Assembly (NCBI GenBank): GCA_965199685.1
Contig: OZ241323.1
Span: 2,666,001 to 2,730,000 of the forward strand
From: SP5GCR1 sp965199685
GTDB lineage: Bacteria > Pseudomonadota > Gammaproteobacteria > Poriferisulfidales > Oxydemutatoraceae
Length of the DNA stretch: 64,000 bases
Direction of reading: 5' to 3'
Shown here: one piece after another, positions 45,211 to 52,596 of the stretch
Numbering within the stretch: the stretch's first letter is position 1
How the letters are laid out: each line of letters begins with the position of its first letter
Program-made: the position numbers and the translations under genes
Notes under the pieces: model-generated
The model's input: the letters and a program-made list of their open reading frames with translations, nothing else
Database searches by the model: none
What the model was told of the DNA's origin: nothing

Positions 45211-47015
45211 GACGTGGTTTTGGTCACAAACAAATACTCTTTGTGATTATCAAAATTGGTATTTCCAGCGTTAAAATGTCGGTAATCTTTTTCAAATACT
45301 TTTGTTTTCCCTTTCTTGTTCAGGGTATTTCTAATTTCTTCGAGTGTAATTTTATTTTGTGATGAATTACTCTTGGGATTGTAGGTGCTGTTATAGGAAA
45401 CAATTAAATATTTTGCGTTTATGTCATTTATCAATTCTGCAAACTTATCTTTTGCGCTTACTCGGCAATAATCACTCATGTTTTCCGGGGGGGGTTTCAA
45501 TGCCACGCCGTGCAACTTTGGTTTGTCCCATTTTGTGATTGTTTCAAGTATATGATAGAACCTACTATATTGTCGGGAATTGTAGGGGGGGTCAATATAG
45601 ACAATGTCTGTTTTAATCCTTTTTGCAAGTAAATTCGCATCTTCGCGAAAAATTGAAATCGTTTTGACTTTAACAGGTTCTATCGGACGCATGAAGAAAT
45701 TATCCATGATAGATTCCTTTTTGAAGTAAGCATCGTAATGTCCGACTGTATTTGCAATTTTGTCGGTGGAATAAAGCAAAGATGCAACAAGCATGTCGTA
45801 TTCTCGCTTTGTTAAGTTGTCTCTATTTTCTTCAATATTCTCACGGATAAACCCAATAATCTTTGCCGAATTTTTTGAGAAATATTTCCCACCGAAGTTG
45901 AGAGAGAAATAATTTTCATCTAAATCTTCTCCATTGATATTATTGTAATCTTTAACAATAGAATTTATTTTTTTGCGATCCCAGTTTCCGTTTCCAAAGA
46001 ATGCCTTATAAATTGTTTGATTTGAGAAGAGGAAATCGTTCAGAGTAATCTCGTCAAAATGCTGACCTGCAACTGCGGCAACCACACCAGTTCCGGCAAA
46101 AATATCCGTGAATGATTTTCCTTCACACTCTTTATCAAGGACGGAAAAAATCCATTTTATTAGTTTATGTTTGTTACCAATATATCGCCGGTTGTGTAAT
46201 TGGAAATAATTTCCGCTAATTTCGGGAATGTGAAAATAGGTTTCTTGAATTTTTTCTGCGCTAATTCCATAAGTCGGTTTCTCGATTTCCAATGAGTCAA
46301 AAAGTGTTCCTTGGGCTCCTTCTGCCAGATAATCTAGACCGTTGTTTTGTGTTTTAAGTTTTTCATAAAAACTATAATCTCCTCTTTTTGAAATAATCAT
46401 AAAATCAATAACGCGAATCGCCATTATTTCTCCTGCTTGTGTGATTTTTTTAGCCATTTCAATATCTTTTTTGCTTGGAGTTGAATCACCAGACGGATGA
46501 TTATGAACAAGAATTACACTTGCGGCGTTGAGTTTTGTAGCCGGATAAAAAATTTCTCTTGGGTGAAACAACGTTTTATCAGCGAGCCCTATACTTACCA
46601 CTTCTTTTTTTAATAAGACATTTCTTGTGTCAAGATATAAGCAAATAAGGTATTCTTTTTTCTTGCTTCGTAAGTCATAAGTTAGAAAGCCGACATCTTG
46701 AGAATTTTTGATGACAATTTTGTTCGTTTCGTTTTCTCTGTGAAATCTTTTGACTAGCGAAATTGCTGCCGTAATTTGTAGTGCTTTTGTCTCTCCAATG
46801 CCTGTAGTTTTTTTCAAATCATCAACGGTAATATTTAGAAAATCTTTGCTAAATTTTTTGATAATTTGTTGCGCAAGTTGCTGGACATTCTTGTCCTTGA
46901 TTCCACTGCCAAGTAAAATCGCTAAAAGGTCACTTTTGGAAAGTGCATCCGGCCCTTTTTTGAGGAACTTTTCACGTGGCCTATCAATTTTTGGAATGTC
47001 TTTGATTTTTGCCAT
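45195..47015 (-). CDS. RadC-DNA adenine methyltransferase fusion
   Basis: 606 residues. The N-terminal 225 residues are a full RadC (UPF0758/JAMM) protein: helix-hairpin-helix TTGIGETKALQI and the metal motif HNHPSG at 171-176 with D184. After a linker, a second Dam-class methylase runs from 277 (RRYIGNKHKLIKW), with DIFAGTG near 304-310 and catalytic DPPY at 475-478. RadC normally stands alone. Two C-runs lie in the coding strand: C7 (45585-45591) inside the DPPY codons and C8 (45487-45494) at P508-P510. Either could slip and switch the methylase off. Confidence 0.85.
   Translation of the reverse strand: MAKIKDIPKIDRPREKFLKKGPDALSKSDLLAILLGSGIKDKNVQQLAQQIIKKFSKDFLNITVDDLKKTTGIGETKALQITAAISLVKRFHRENETNKIVIKNSQDVGFLTYDLRSKKKEYLICLYLDTRNVLLKKEVVSIGLADKTLFHPREIFYPATKLNAASVILVHNHPSGDSTPSKKDIEMAKKITQAGEIMAIRVIDFMIISKRGDYSFYEKLKTQNNGLDYLAEGAQGTLFDSLEIEKPTYGISAEKIQETYFHIPEISGNYFQLHNRRYIGNKHKLIKWIFSVLDKECEGKSFTDIFAGTGVVAAVAGQHFDEITLNDFLFSNQTIYKAFFGNGNWDRKKINSIVKDYNNINGEDLDENYFSLNFGGKYFSKNSAKIIGFIRENIEENRDNLTKREYDMLVASLLYSTDKIANTVGHYDAYFKKESIMDNFFMRPIEPVKVKTISIFREDANLLAKRIKTDIVYIDPPYNSRQYSRFYHILETITKWDKPKLHGVALKPPPENMSDYCRVSAKDKFAELINDINAKYLIVSYNSTYNPKSNSSQNKITLEEIRNTLNKKGKTKVFEKDYRHFNAGNTNFDNHKEYLFVTKTTSWNRK
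45487..45494. repeat. G8/C8 homopolymer in the RadC-methylase gene
   Basis: Eight G on the plus strand (CCC CCC CCG in the coding frame, P508-P510). A gain or loss of one base would change the frame for the last hundred or so residues. A second run, G7 at 45585-45591, encodes part of the catalytic DPPY. Such tracts are the usual basis of phase variation in methylase genes. Confidence 0.7.
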
Positions 47016-47023
47016 ACTTAACT

Positions 47024-47227
47024 CTATTCAATCCTCAGTAGAAATTTTTTGGATGATTTATCTAGAAGCAAACATTTTTCTGCAAATTTAGTAGATTTCT
47101 CACAATTTGTTGTGCACATATAGTCAAGCAAAGAATGTCTGCGTTGACTATTATACCAAGCCTTAATCTCTTGGGTGTTATCCACTACAAAATACAAAAC
47201 CTTCGCAAGCAGTGGTACAATCGGCAT
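47024..47227 (-). pseudogene. C-terminal remnant of an IS3-family transposase (OrfB)
   Basis: The minus-strand frame contains EIKAWYNSQRRHSLLDYMC (about 47107-47170), which matches the end of the integrase core of IS3-type OrfB (the YN..R.HS.LGY pattern). The DDE part is missing and the rest of the frame matches nothing I recognise. It lies between the RadC-methylase start and iscX, at the right edge of the defense island, and marks a past insertion or recombination there. Confidence 0.6.
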
Positions 47228-47264
47228 AGCACAGTACCGACATCATAGACATAAGGAGATTATT

Positions 47265-47465
47265 ATGGGATTAAAATGGACAGACAGTCGTGACATTGCG
47301 ATTGCTTTGGACGAGGCGCATCCGGATGTTGACCCGCAAGGGGTGCGTTTTACTGATTTATATCAATGGGTCTGCGAACTTGAGGACTTTGAAGATGATC
47401 CTGAACGTTCTGGTGAAAGGATTCTAGAGGCGATTCAAATGGCGTGGATAGAAGAAAAAGACTAG
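47265..47465 (+). CDS. iscX: IscX (YfhJ), Fe-S assembly protein
   Basis: Small acidic protein that binds IscS and iron and tunes Fe-S assembly. 66 residues: MGLKWTDSRDIAIALDEAHPDVDP, RFTDLYQWV, then DDPE.S.E.ILEAIQ.AW. The ATG at 47265 is set by an AAGGAG seven bases upstream; a longer in-frame start at 47175 reads through the transposase remnant and is not supported. In relatives iscX ends the isc operon after fdx and is followed by ndk; here the isc genes are not upstream, the defense island is. Confidence 0.95.
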   Translation: MGLKWTDSRDIAIALDEAHPDVDPQGVRFTDLYQWVCELEDFEDDPERSGERILEAIQMAWIEEKD

Positions 47466-47477
47466 AGGAGAACAACA

Positions 47478-47909
47478 ATGGCAATAGAAAGAACTTTATC
47501 TATTATCAAACCCGATGCGGTTGCAGCAAATCATATCGGTGAGATTTACGCTCGCTTTGAGGCTGCGGGCATACGGATTGTGGCAGCGAAGATGATGCAT
47601 TTATCCGAGTTGCAGGCGATGGGGTTTTATGCGGTGCATAAATCGCGCCCGTTTTTCAAAGACCTAGTGAAATTTATGACATCGGGTCCGGTTATGGTGC
47701 AGGTGTTGGAGGGTGAGAATGTTATTGCCCACAACCGCGAGCTTATGGGAGCGACGAATCCACAGGAAGCAGCCGACGGCACTATCCGCAAGGACTTTGC
47801 GACTAGTATCGATAACAATGCAGTGCATGGTTCCGATGCACCTGAGACTGCGCAAACTGAGATTGCATTCTTTTTTAATGAAGCGGAGATATGCAAGCGG
47901 ACTTTTTGA
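47478..47909 (+). CDS. ndk: Nucleoside diphosphate kinase
   Basis: Transfers gamma-phosphate between NTPs and NDPs through a phosphohistidine. 143 residues; begins ERTLSIIKPDAV, phosphorylated H117 in NAVHGSD, R and N in the nucleotide pocket (HNRELMGATNP). Twelve bases after iscX with a GAGGAG ribosome site, 3 bases before rlmN. Same order as in Pseudomonas. Confidence 0.97.
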   Translation: MAIERTLSIIKPDAVAANHIGEIYARFEAAGIRIVAAKMMHLSELQAMGFYAVHKSRPFFKDLVKFMTSGPVMVQVLEGENVIAHNRELMGATNPQEAADGTIRKDFATSIDNNAVHGSDAPETAQTEIAFFFNEAEICKRTF

Positions 47910-47912
47910 GTA

Positions 47913-49025
47913 ATGAGTAATGATGTTGCTACTTGCACACCAATAAACCCACTGGCATTAGGGCACGAGGAACTAGCTGACTTATGCTCGGCTTTGGGTG
48001 AAAAGGCGGCGCACGCAAAATCGCTTATCAAATATATACACCGTTTAGGGGTATGCGATTATGCCAAGATGCACGACCTCAAGGCGGCATTGCGCGACAA
48101 GCTCGCCCGTGTGTCGGCTTGGGAGTTCCCGACAATCGTCAACGAGCAACGCGCATCCGACGGCACCTATAAATGGTTGCTCAGACTAAAGGACGGCAAC
48201 ACCATAGAGACTGTGTTAATTCCTGAGAAGCGCAGAAACACGCTATGTATTTCTACTCAAGTTGGTTGCGCCCTAAACTGTGCTTTTTGTGCGACCGCAC
48301 GACAAGGCTTCAAACGTAATCTAGATTGCGGCGAGATTGTTGCCCAGTTGTGGCTGGTCAATCGTCGCCTGCGTGCGGCGGCTGAAGCCGAGGTTAGCAA
48401 TGTGGTGTTTATGGGAATGGGTGAGCCGTTATTGAATTTTGATGCAGTCATTCAAGCTGCATCTTTGATGACTGATGACCTTGCTTATGGCATTCCGGCG
48501 CGCAGGGTCACCGTAAGCACATCGGGTTATGTCCCCGGCATCCTGCGCTTGAAGGCAGTGCCGAATGTTGCGCTCACGGTTTCTCTGCACGCGTCCACCG
48601 ACTCGTTGCGCGACCGCCTGGTGCCTATAAACCGCAAGTATCCTATTGCGGTTTTGTTCGATGCGGTGCGTCAGTTCTTGGATGCTCGTGGTTCAAACGC
48701 AAGTTTAACTTTCGGATATGTTATGTTGAAAGATGTCAACGACACCGTGTCTTGTGCGTTGGAACTCGCCCGATTGATTGAGGGAATGCCTGCTAAAGTC
48801 AACTTAATCCCGTTCAACGACTTCGCACAAAGTGGTTTTGCGTGTTCGGATGCCGAGACACTGTCTCGTTTTCGTAGCATATTATGTGAACATGATATTG
48901 TGACCACGGTGCGTCGTTCGCGTGGTTCGGATATAGCGGCTGCGTGCGGGCAGCTAAGCGCATCATACAAAAATGACAACCTGAATGACAATACAAGTGT
49001 CAACCAACGGATTTATATGGGATAA
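47913..49025 (+). CDS. rlmN: Dual-specificity rRNA/tRNA adenine-C2 methyltransferase RlmN
   Basis: Radical-SAM enzyme that methylates C2 of A2503 in 23S rRNA and A37 in some tRNAs. 370 residues; the 4Fe-4S cysteines are C119, C123 and C126 (CALNCAFC), followed by MGMGEPLLN, VSTSGYVPGI, SLHA, NLIPFND and a final C in IAAACGQL. Next to ndk, as expected. The pilW gene usual between rlmN and rodZ is absent. Confidence 0.96.
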   Translation: MSNDVATCTPINPLALGHEELADLCSALGEKAAHAKSLIKYIHRLGVCDYAKMHDLKAALRDKLARVSAWEFPTIVNEQRASDGTYKWLLRLKDGNTIETVLIPEKRRNTLCISTQVGCALNCAFCATARQGFKRNLDCGEIVAQLWLVNRRLRAAAEAEVSNVVFMGMGEPLLNFDAVIQAASLMTDDLAYGIPARRVTVSTSGYVPGILRLKAVPNVALTVSLHASTDSLRDRLVPINRKYPIAVLFDAVRQFLDARGSNASLTFGYVMLKDVNDTVSCALELARLIEGMPAKVNLIPFNDFAQSGFACSDAETLSRFRSILCEHDIVTTVRRSRGSDIAAACGQLSASYKNDNLNDNTSVNQRIYMG

Positions 49026-49062
49026 TACTTAATTAAAGATATACCTCACAGGGATTAACGAT

Positions 49063-50214
49063 ATGGACGAAGAACATATAGACGAACCGAAGAAGCCCGG
49101 ACAATATCTAGCTTACGAGCGAGAGAAGAAGGGCTTTACGATCGAAGATATTGCCGGCAAATTACGCCTGTCGCCGCATGTTATCCGCGCCATAGAAGAA
49201 GAGGTGCACGACAAATTACCCGAGATGGTTTATGTGCGCGGTTATATACGCGCGTATTGTCGATTGCTACATATAGACTCGGTTCCTGTGCTTGATATGT
49301 ACGCCGCTAATCTACCTCAAGAGGAAGACAATTTACTTGAAGACTTGTCGTCGGATTCTCCGCTTAACGAACGCCATCAAAAAAATATAATATTTTGGGG
49401 AAGCATCGCCGTGGCATCTATATTTCTGGCATTGATTATCGGTTGGTGGCAAGAGAATCGACCGACACCCTCTCCTTTAAGTGAACAGCCAGTCTCGCTG
49501 GAAGATGCGGCACCCACTTTAGTGGACGAACCGCCAGTCTCACCAGAGGATACGGCACCCGCTTTAGTGGACGAACCTGCAGTCTCACCGGAAGATGCAG
49601 CACCCGCTTTAGTGGACGAACCGCCAGTCTCGCCGGAAGATGAGGCACCCGCTTTAGTGGACGAACCCCCAGTCTCGCCGGAAGATGCGGCACCCACTTT
49701 AGTGGACGAACCGCCAGTCTCGCCGGAAGATGCGGCACCTGCTGTAGCGGACGAACTCCCTGTCTCGCCGGAGGATGCCATTGAGCAATCCGAGACTCCC
49801 GGCATTCCACCGCAGCAAGAAACGGCACAATCGCCTTCCGATAGTGAAACCATGAGTGAAAACATAAATGTACCGAATGACGAGATACAACCTGCCGTAT
49901 CTAACACCGAAGCAGACACCGAATTAAACAATGAACGCCCCAGTGCAATTGATGATACATTGCAGCCAGTAACATTAGTTGTTATGTCTAGCGGTGAAAG
50001 CTGGGCGCGTGTGACAGACGGAGGAGGTGATATTTTCATCCATAGGATTTTGTCCAACGGATACAATAAGATTTTCATGGTCAACTTGCCGCTGAAATTT
50101 GAATTTGGCAATGCCCACCAAGTGAATATTATGATTGACGGCAAAGACTATGATATGACATCGTATATTAAACCTAATAAAGTAGCTAACTTTGAGGTAA
50201 CCGAACTACCCTAG
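49063..50214 (+). CDS. rodZ: Cytoskeleton protein RodZ with a 15-residue tandem repeat
   Basis: Membrane protein that links MreB to the elongation machinery. 383 residues: N-terminal HTH_25 (YLAYEREKKGFTIEDIA, YVRGYIRAYCRLL), one transmembrane segment about 109-129, a periplasmic linker and a C-terminal beta domain (SGESWARVTDGGG). Between them is a run of 15-residue repeats of the type DEPPVSPEDAAPALV at 49480-49794, probably a flexible Pro/Glu-rich spacer of variable length. Member of the ndk-to-der cluster. Confidence 0.92.
   Translation: MDEEHIDEPKKPGQYLAYEREKKGFTIEDIAGKLRLSPHVIRAIEEEVHDKLPEMVYVRGYIRAYCRLLHIDSVPVLDMYAANLPQEEDNLLEDLSSDSPLNERHQKNIIFWGSIAVASIFLALIIGWWQENRPTPSPLSEQPVSLEDAAPTLVDEPPVSPEDTAPALVDEPAVSPEDAAPALVDEPPVSPEDEAPALVDEPPVSPEDAAPTLVDEPPVSPEDAAPAVADELPVSPEDAIEQSETPGIPPQQETAQSPSDSETMSENINVPNDEIQPAVSNTEADTELNNERPSAIDDTLQPVTLVVMSSGESWARVTDGGGDIFIHRILSNGYNKIFMVNLPLKFEFGNAHQVNIMIDGKDYDMTSYIKPNKVANFEVTELP
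49480..49794 (+). repeat. Seven 45-bp tandem repeats in rodZ
   Basis: Seven in-frame units of 45 bp with boundaries at 49480, 49525, 49570, 49615, 49660, 49705 and 49750, each encoding a variant of DEPPVSPEDAAPALV. The middle units differ by a few bases only. Loss or gain of a unit would keep the frame and change only spacer length. Confidence 0.9.
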
Positions 50215-50222
50215 AGACCGGC

Positions 50223-51497
50223 GTGGCAGTTTTAATAAAATCTATCCGCGGCATGCACGATGCTTTAGCCGAGCAGAGTATGCTGTTCCGAACTATAGAA
50301 ATGTCCAGTATTGCGATACTGCGTTCTTTCGGGTATGCAGGAATACGGCTACCGGTGCTTGAGAAGACTGAGCTTTATGCACGCTCCATAGGCGATCACA
50401 CCGACATTGTTACTAAGGAGATGTACACATTTGAGGATCGCAACGGCGATTCATTGACTTTAAGACCGGAAGGCACCGCAGGTTGCGTGCGCGCCGCACT
50501 GGAGCACGGCTTGGTTTCTACACAACAGCGGTTGTGGTATGCAGGGCCGTTCTTCCGCCACGAGCGTCCGCAAAAGGGGCGTCTCAGACAATTCCATCAG
50601 GTTGGAGCGGAAACTTTCATGATTGAAGGTCCCGATATAGATTGTGAGTTGATAACCGTTTGCAGTCGGATATTTGAGGAACTGGGAGTTGATAATTTAT
50701 GCTTAAAGATTAACTCCTTAGGTGGGTCGGAGGCGAGACAAAGCTATGTGAAGGCATTGGTAGAGTGGCTTGAGCCTCGCGAGGATCAGCTTGACGACGA
50801 CTCACGCAGGCGGCTGAAAGTCAACCCCTTGCGCATACTTGATAGTAAAAATACCGATACGCAAAAGCTGATGGAGGATGCGCCGCAATTATCCGAATAC
50901 ATAGACGACAGTTCGCGCCTACATTTAGAGACGCTGAAATCAATGCTGGAAGATAAAAATATAGCTTATCAGCATGACCCCTTTTTAGTTCGCGGTCTAG
51001 ACTATTATAATAAGACGGTGTTTGAGTGGGTTGCCCCGGGCGATGTCGGACAAAACACCGTTTGTGCGGGTGGTCGTTATGACGGTCTCGTCGCCTTGCT
51101 AGGCGGCAAGCAGACACCTGCGGCGGGTTTCGCATTGGGCATAGAGCGTCTTGCATTGTTGCTGGAGGATCAGCACGACAACGACGAATTCCTTGATGCC
51201 GACATTTATATGGTTGCAGTGGGTGAGGAAGCCGAACGCAAAGCACGCTTTTTTTCAGATAAAATACGCGATCTTTTGCCTACTGAGTTGATGTTTATAG
51301 AGAATTGCGGTGGTGGCAGTTTTAAGACACAGCTCAGGCGAGCGGATAAGTCGGGTGCTGGCATGGCGATAATTTTGGGAGAAGACGAAGTAAGCACGGG
51401 AACCGTTGTGATTAAAGATTTAAGAGGAGAAGAAGGACAATTTAAGTGCAAAGAAAGCCAATTATTGTCTACTATTCAAAAGTTTTTTCCTTTTTAA
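50223..51497 (+). CDS. hisS: Histidyl-tRNA synthetase
   Basis: Class II synthetase charging tRNA-His. 424 residues: IRGMHD near the start, RPEGTAGCVRA, motif 2 FRHERPQKGRLRQFHQ, LVRGLDYYNKTVFE, GGRYDGLV and a C-terminal anticodon-binding domain. Starts with GTG at 50223, 8 bases after rodZ. In relatives ispG lies between rodZ and hisS; it is missing here. Confidence 0.97.
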   Translation: MAVLIKSIRGMHDALAEQSMLFRTIEMSSIAILRSFGYAGIRLPVLEKTELYARSIGDHTDIVTKEMYTFEDRNGDSLTLRPEGTAGCVRAALEHGLVSTQQRLWYAGPFFRHERPQKGRLRQFHQVGAETFMIEGPDIDCELITVCSRIFEELGVDNLCLKINSLGGSEARQSYVKALVEWLEPREDQLDDDSRRRLKVNPLRILDSKNTDTQKLMEDAPQLSEYIDDSSRLHLETLKSMLEDKNIAYQHDPFLVRGLDYYNKTVFEWVAPGDVGQNTVCAGGRYDGLVALLGGKQTPAAGFALGIERLALLLEDQHDNDEFLDADIYMVAVGEEAERKARFFSDKIRDLLPTELMFIENCGGGSFKTQLRRADKSGAGMAIILGEDEVSTGTVVIKDLRGEEGQFKCKESQLLSTIQKFFPF

Positions 51498-51541
51498 TAA
51501 ACGATTTAATAGACTGATTTAGAACAGATAGAGATTGAGAC

Positions 51542-52327
51542 ATGGCAAAAAAGAAACCAGGAGAGCAAGCCGGTGTAACACAGAGAACACCAAGCAGAAA
51601 ACCGAGTAAAACACCGGGCAAAAAACCGAGAGGCCCGAGGGTTCAATCGGGAGATGAAAGCAAGGAGATGCTTTCGGAATGGTGGCACGATAACGGCAAA
51701 TATTTTATTGCCGGTGCCGTATTGGGTATGATGGCTATCGGTGGTTGGAAAGGTTGGGACTACTATACCGTAACCCAAGAAAGCGAAGCCGCAACGCATT
51801 ATGAAGAAGTGCTGGACTATATCGCACTGGAGGATGAACAAGATGCAACCCAAGTCTTGAGTACGCTTCGCAACGAATATGCCAACACCACATACAGCGT
51901 TTTTGCTTCGCTTGCGATGGCAAAATTCAAAGTTGAGCAAGAACAACTGGAAGAGGCAGCAGCAGACCTAAGATGGGTTGCGGAAAATGCACAATACGAA
52001 GAGCTCAGATCTTTGGCGTGGGTTCGCTTGGCACGCGTATTGATGGAAATAGAACAAACCGATGAGGCTAGAGAAATTGTCGTCAACTACATTTTCCCGC
52101 GTGGTATAGAAGAACTGGCATCGGAAGTTCACGCCGATTATTTAACCCGTCAAGGTAATTATGAACAAGCTAGAGATGCTTATCAAAGAGCCATCTCTAC
52201 CTCTATGGTTGATGATTACAATTTTATTATGATGAAGATAGAAGAGATCGGCGGCACCTTAAACCCTCCTGAGGACGAAGAGGAAGACGAAGACGAAGAA
52301 AACGAAGCCAGCGAAGCCGAACAATAA
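51542..52327 (+). CDS. yfgM: YfgM-like TPR protein of the periplasmic chaperone network
   Basis: Single-pass inner-membrane protein with a periplasmic TPR_21 domain; in E. coli it associates with SecYEG and PpiD. 261 residues: unusual basic, proline- and lysine-rich N-terminus (about 35 residues), WW.DNGKYF and a transmembrane segment about 54-69, TPR helices (ATQVLSTLRNEY, LASLAMAKF, ASEVHADYL), and an acidic tail of about 20 D and E residues. Correctly placed between hisS and bamB. Confidence 0.88.
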   Translation: MAKKKPGEQAGVTQRTPSRKPSKTPGKKPRGPRVQSGDESKEMLSEWWHDNGKYFIAGAVLGMMAIGGWKGWDYYTVTQESEAATHYEEVLDYIALEDEQDATQVLSTLRNEYANTTYSVFASLAMAKFKVEQEQLEEAAADLRWVAENAQYEELRSLAWVRLARVLMEIEQTDEAREIVVNYIFPRGIEELASEVHADYLTRQGNYEQARDAYQRAISTSMVDDYNFIMMKIEEIGGTLNPPEDEEEDEDEENEASEAEQ

Positions 52328-52596
52328 CACCACCATGGGCTGTTGAAAAAGTACCGTTACTGCACAAACTTAACCGCTTGCGCCATTAAATTTACGGTAA
52401 CCAACCGTAGGGGAGGGCTAACATGCCCTCCCTAAAGTACCGTTCTGCACGAACAAAACCGCTTGCGCCACTTGGTTTTGGTTCCCATAAACGAAATGGA
52501 TAGAATGGATTGCCTGTACAAACACAAACGGCTCTGCACAATGTTACGCCGTTTGTACAACTGCAACAAACGGCAGTTCTATTTTTCAACAGTCCC
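52328..52596. repeat. Repeat block between yfgM and bamB
   Basis: Begins 10 bases after the yfgM stop with GGGCTGTTGAAAAAGTACC and ends with ATTTTTCAACAGTCCC directly in front of the bamB ATG, so the bounded unit is about 258 bp. Its middle holds an unsplit palindromic repeat at 52411-52432 and a hairpin with stem GCCGTTTGT/ACAAACGGC at 52548-52574 followed by TTCTATTTTT. The usual CCCCTCC half is replaced. Confidence 0.7.
52548..52586 (+). terminator. Terminator-like hairpin upstream of bamB
   Basis: 9-bp stem GCCGTTTGT/ACAAACGGC, loop of nine, followed by AGTTCTATTTTT. It lies 11 bases from the bamB start, between yfgM and bamB. If functional it would uncouple bamB from the upstream operon. 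Confidence 0.4.

Noticed and set aside
47175..47264. An earlier in-frame start for iscX
   Set aside because: It reads through the region of the IS3 remnant, and the ATG at 47265 has a good AAGGAG site and the conserved N-terminus.
29257..47264. The defense island as a prophage
   Set aside because: No integrase with an attachment site, capsid, tail, terminase or lysis genes; the only mobile trace is the IS3 remnant.
52510..52596. An earlier start for bamB adding 29 residues
   Set aside because: The extra residues are translated repeat DNA and would hide the signal peptide and lipobox that follow the ATG at 52597.
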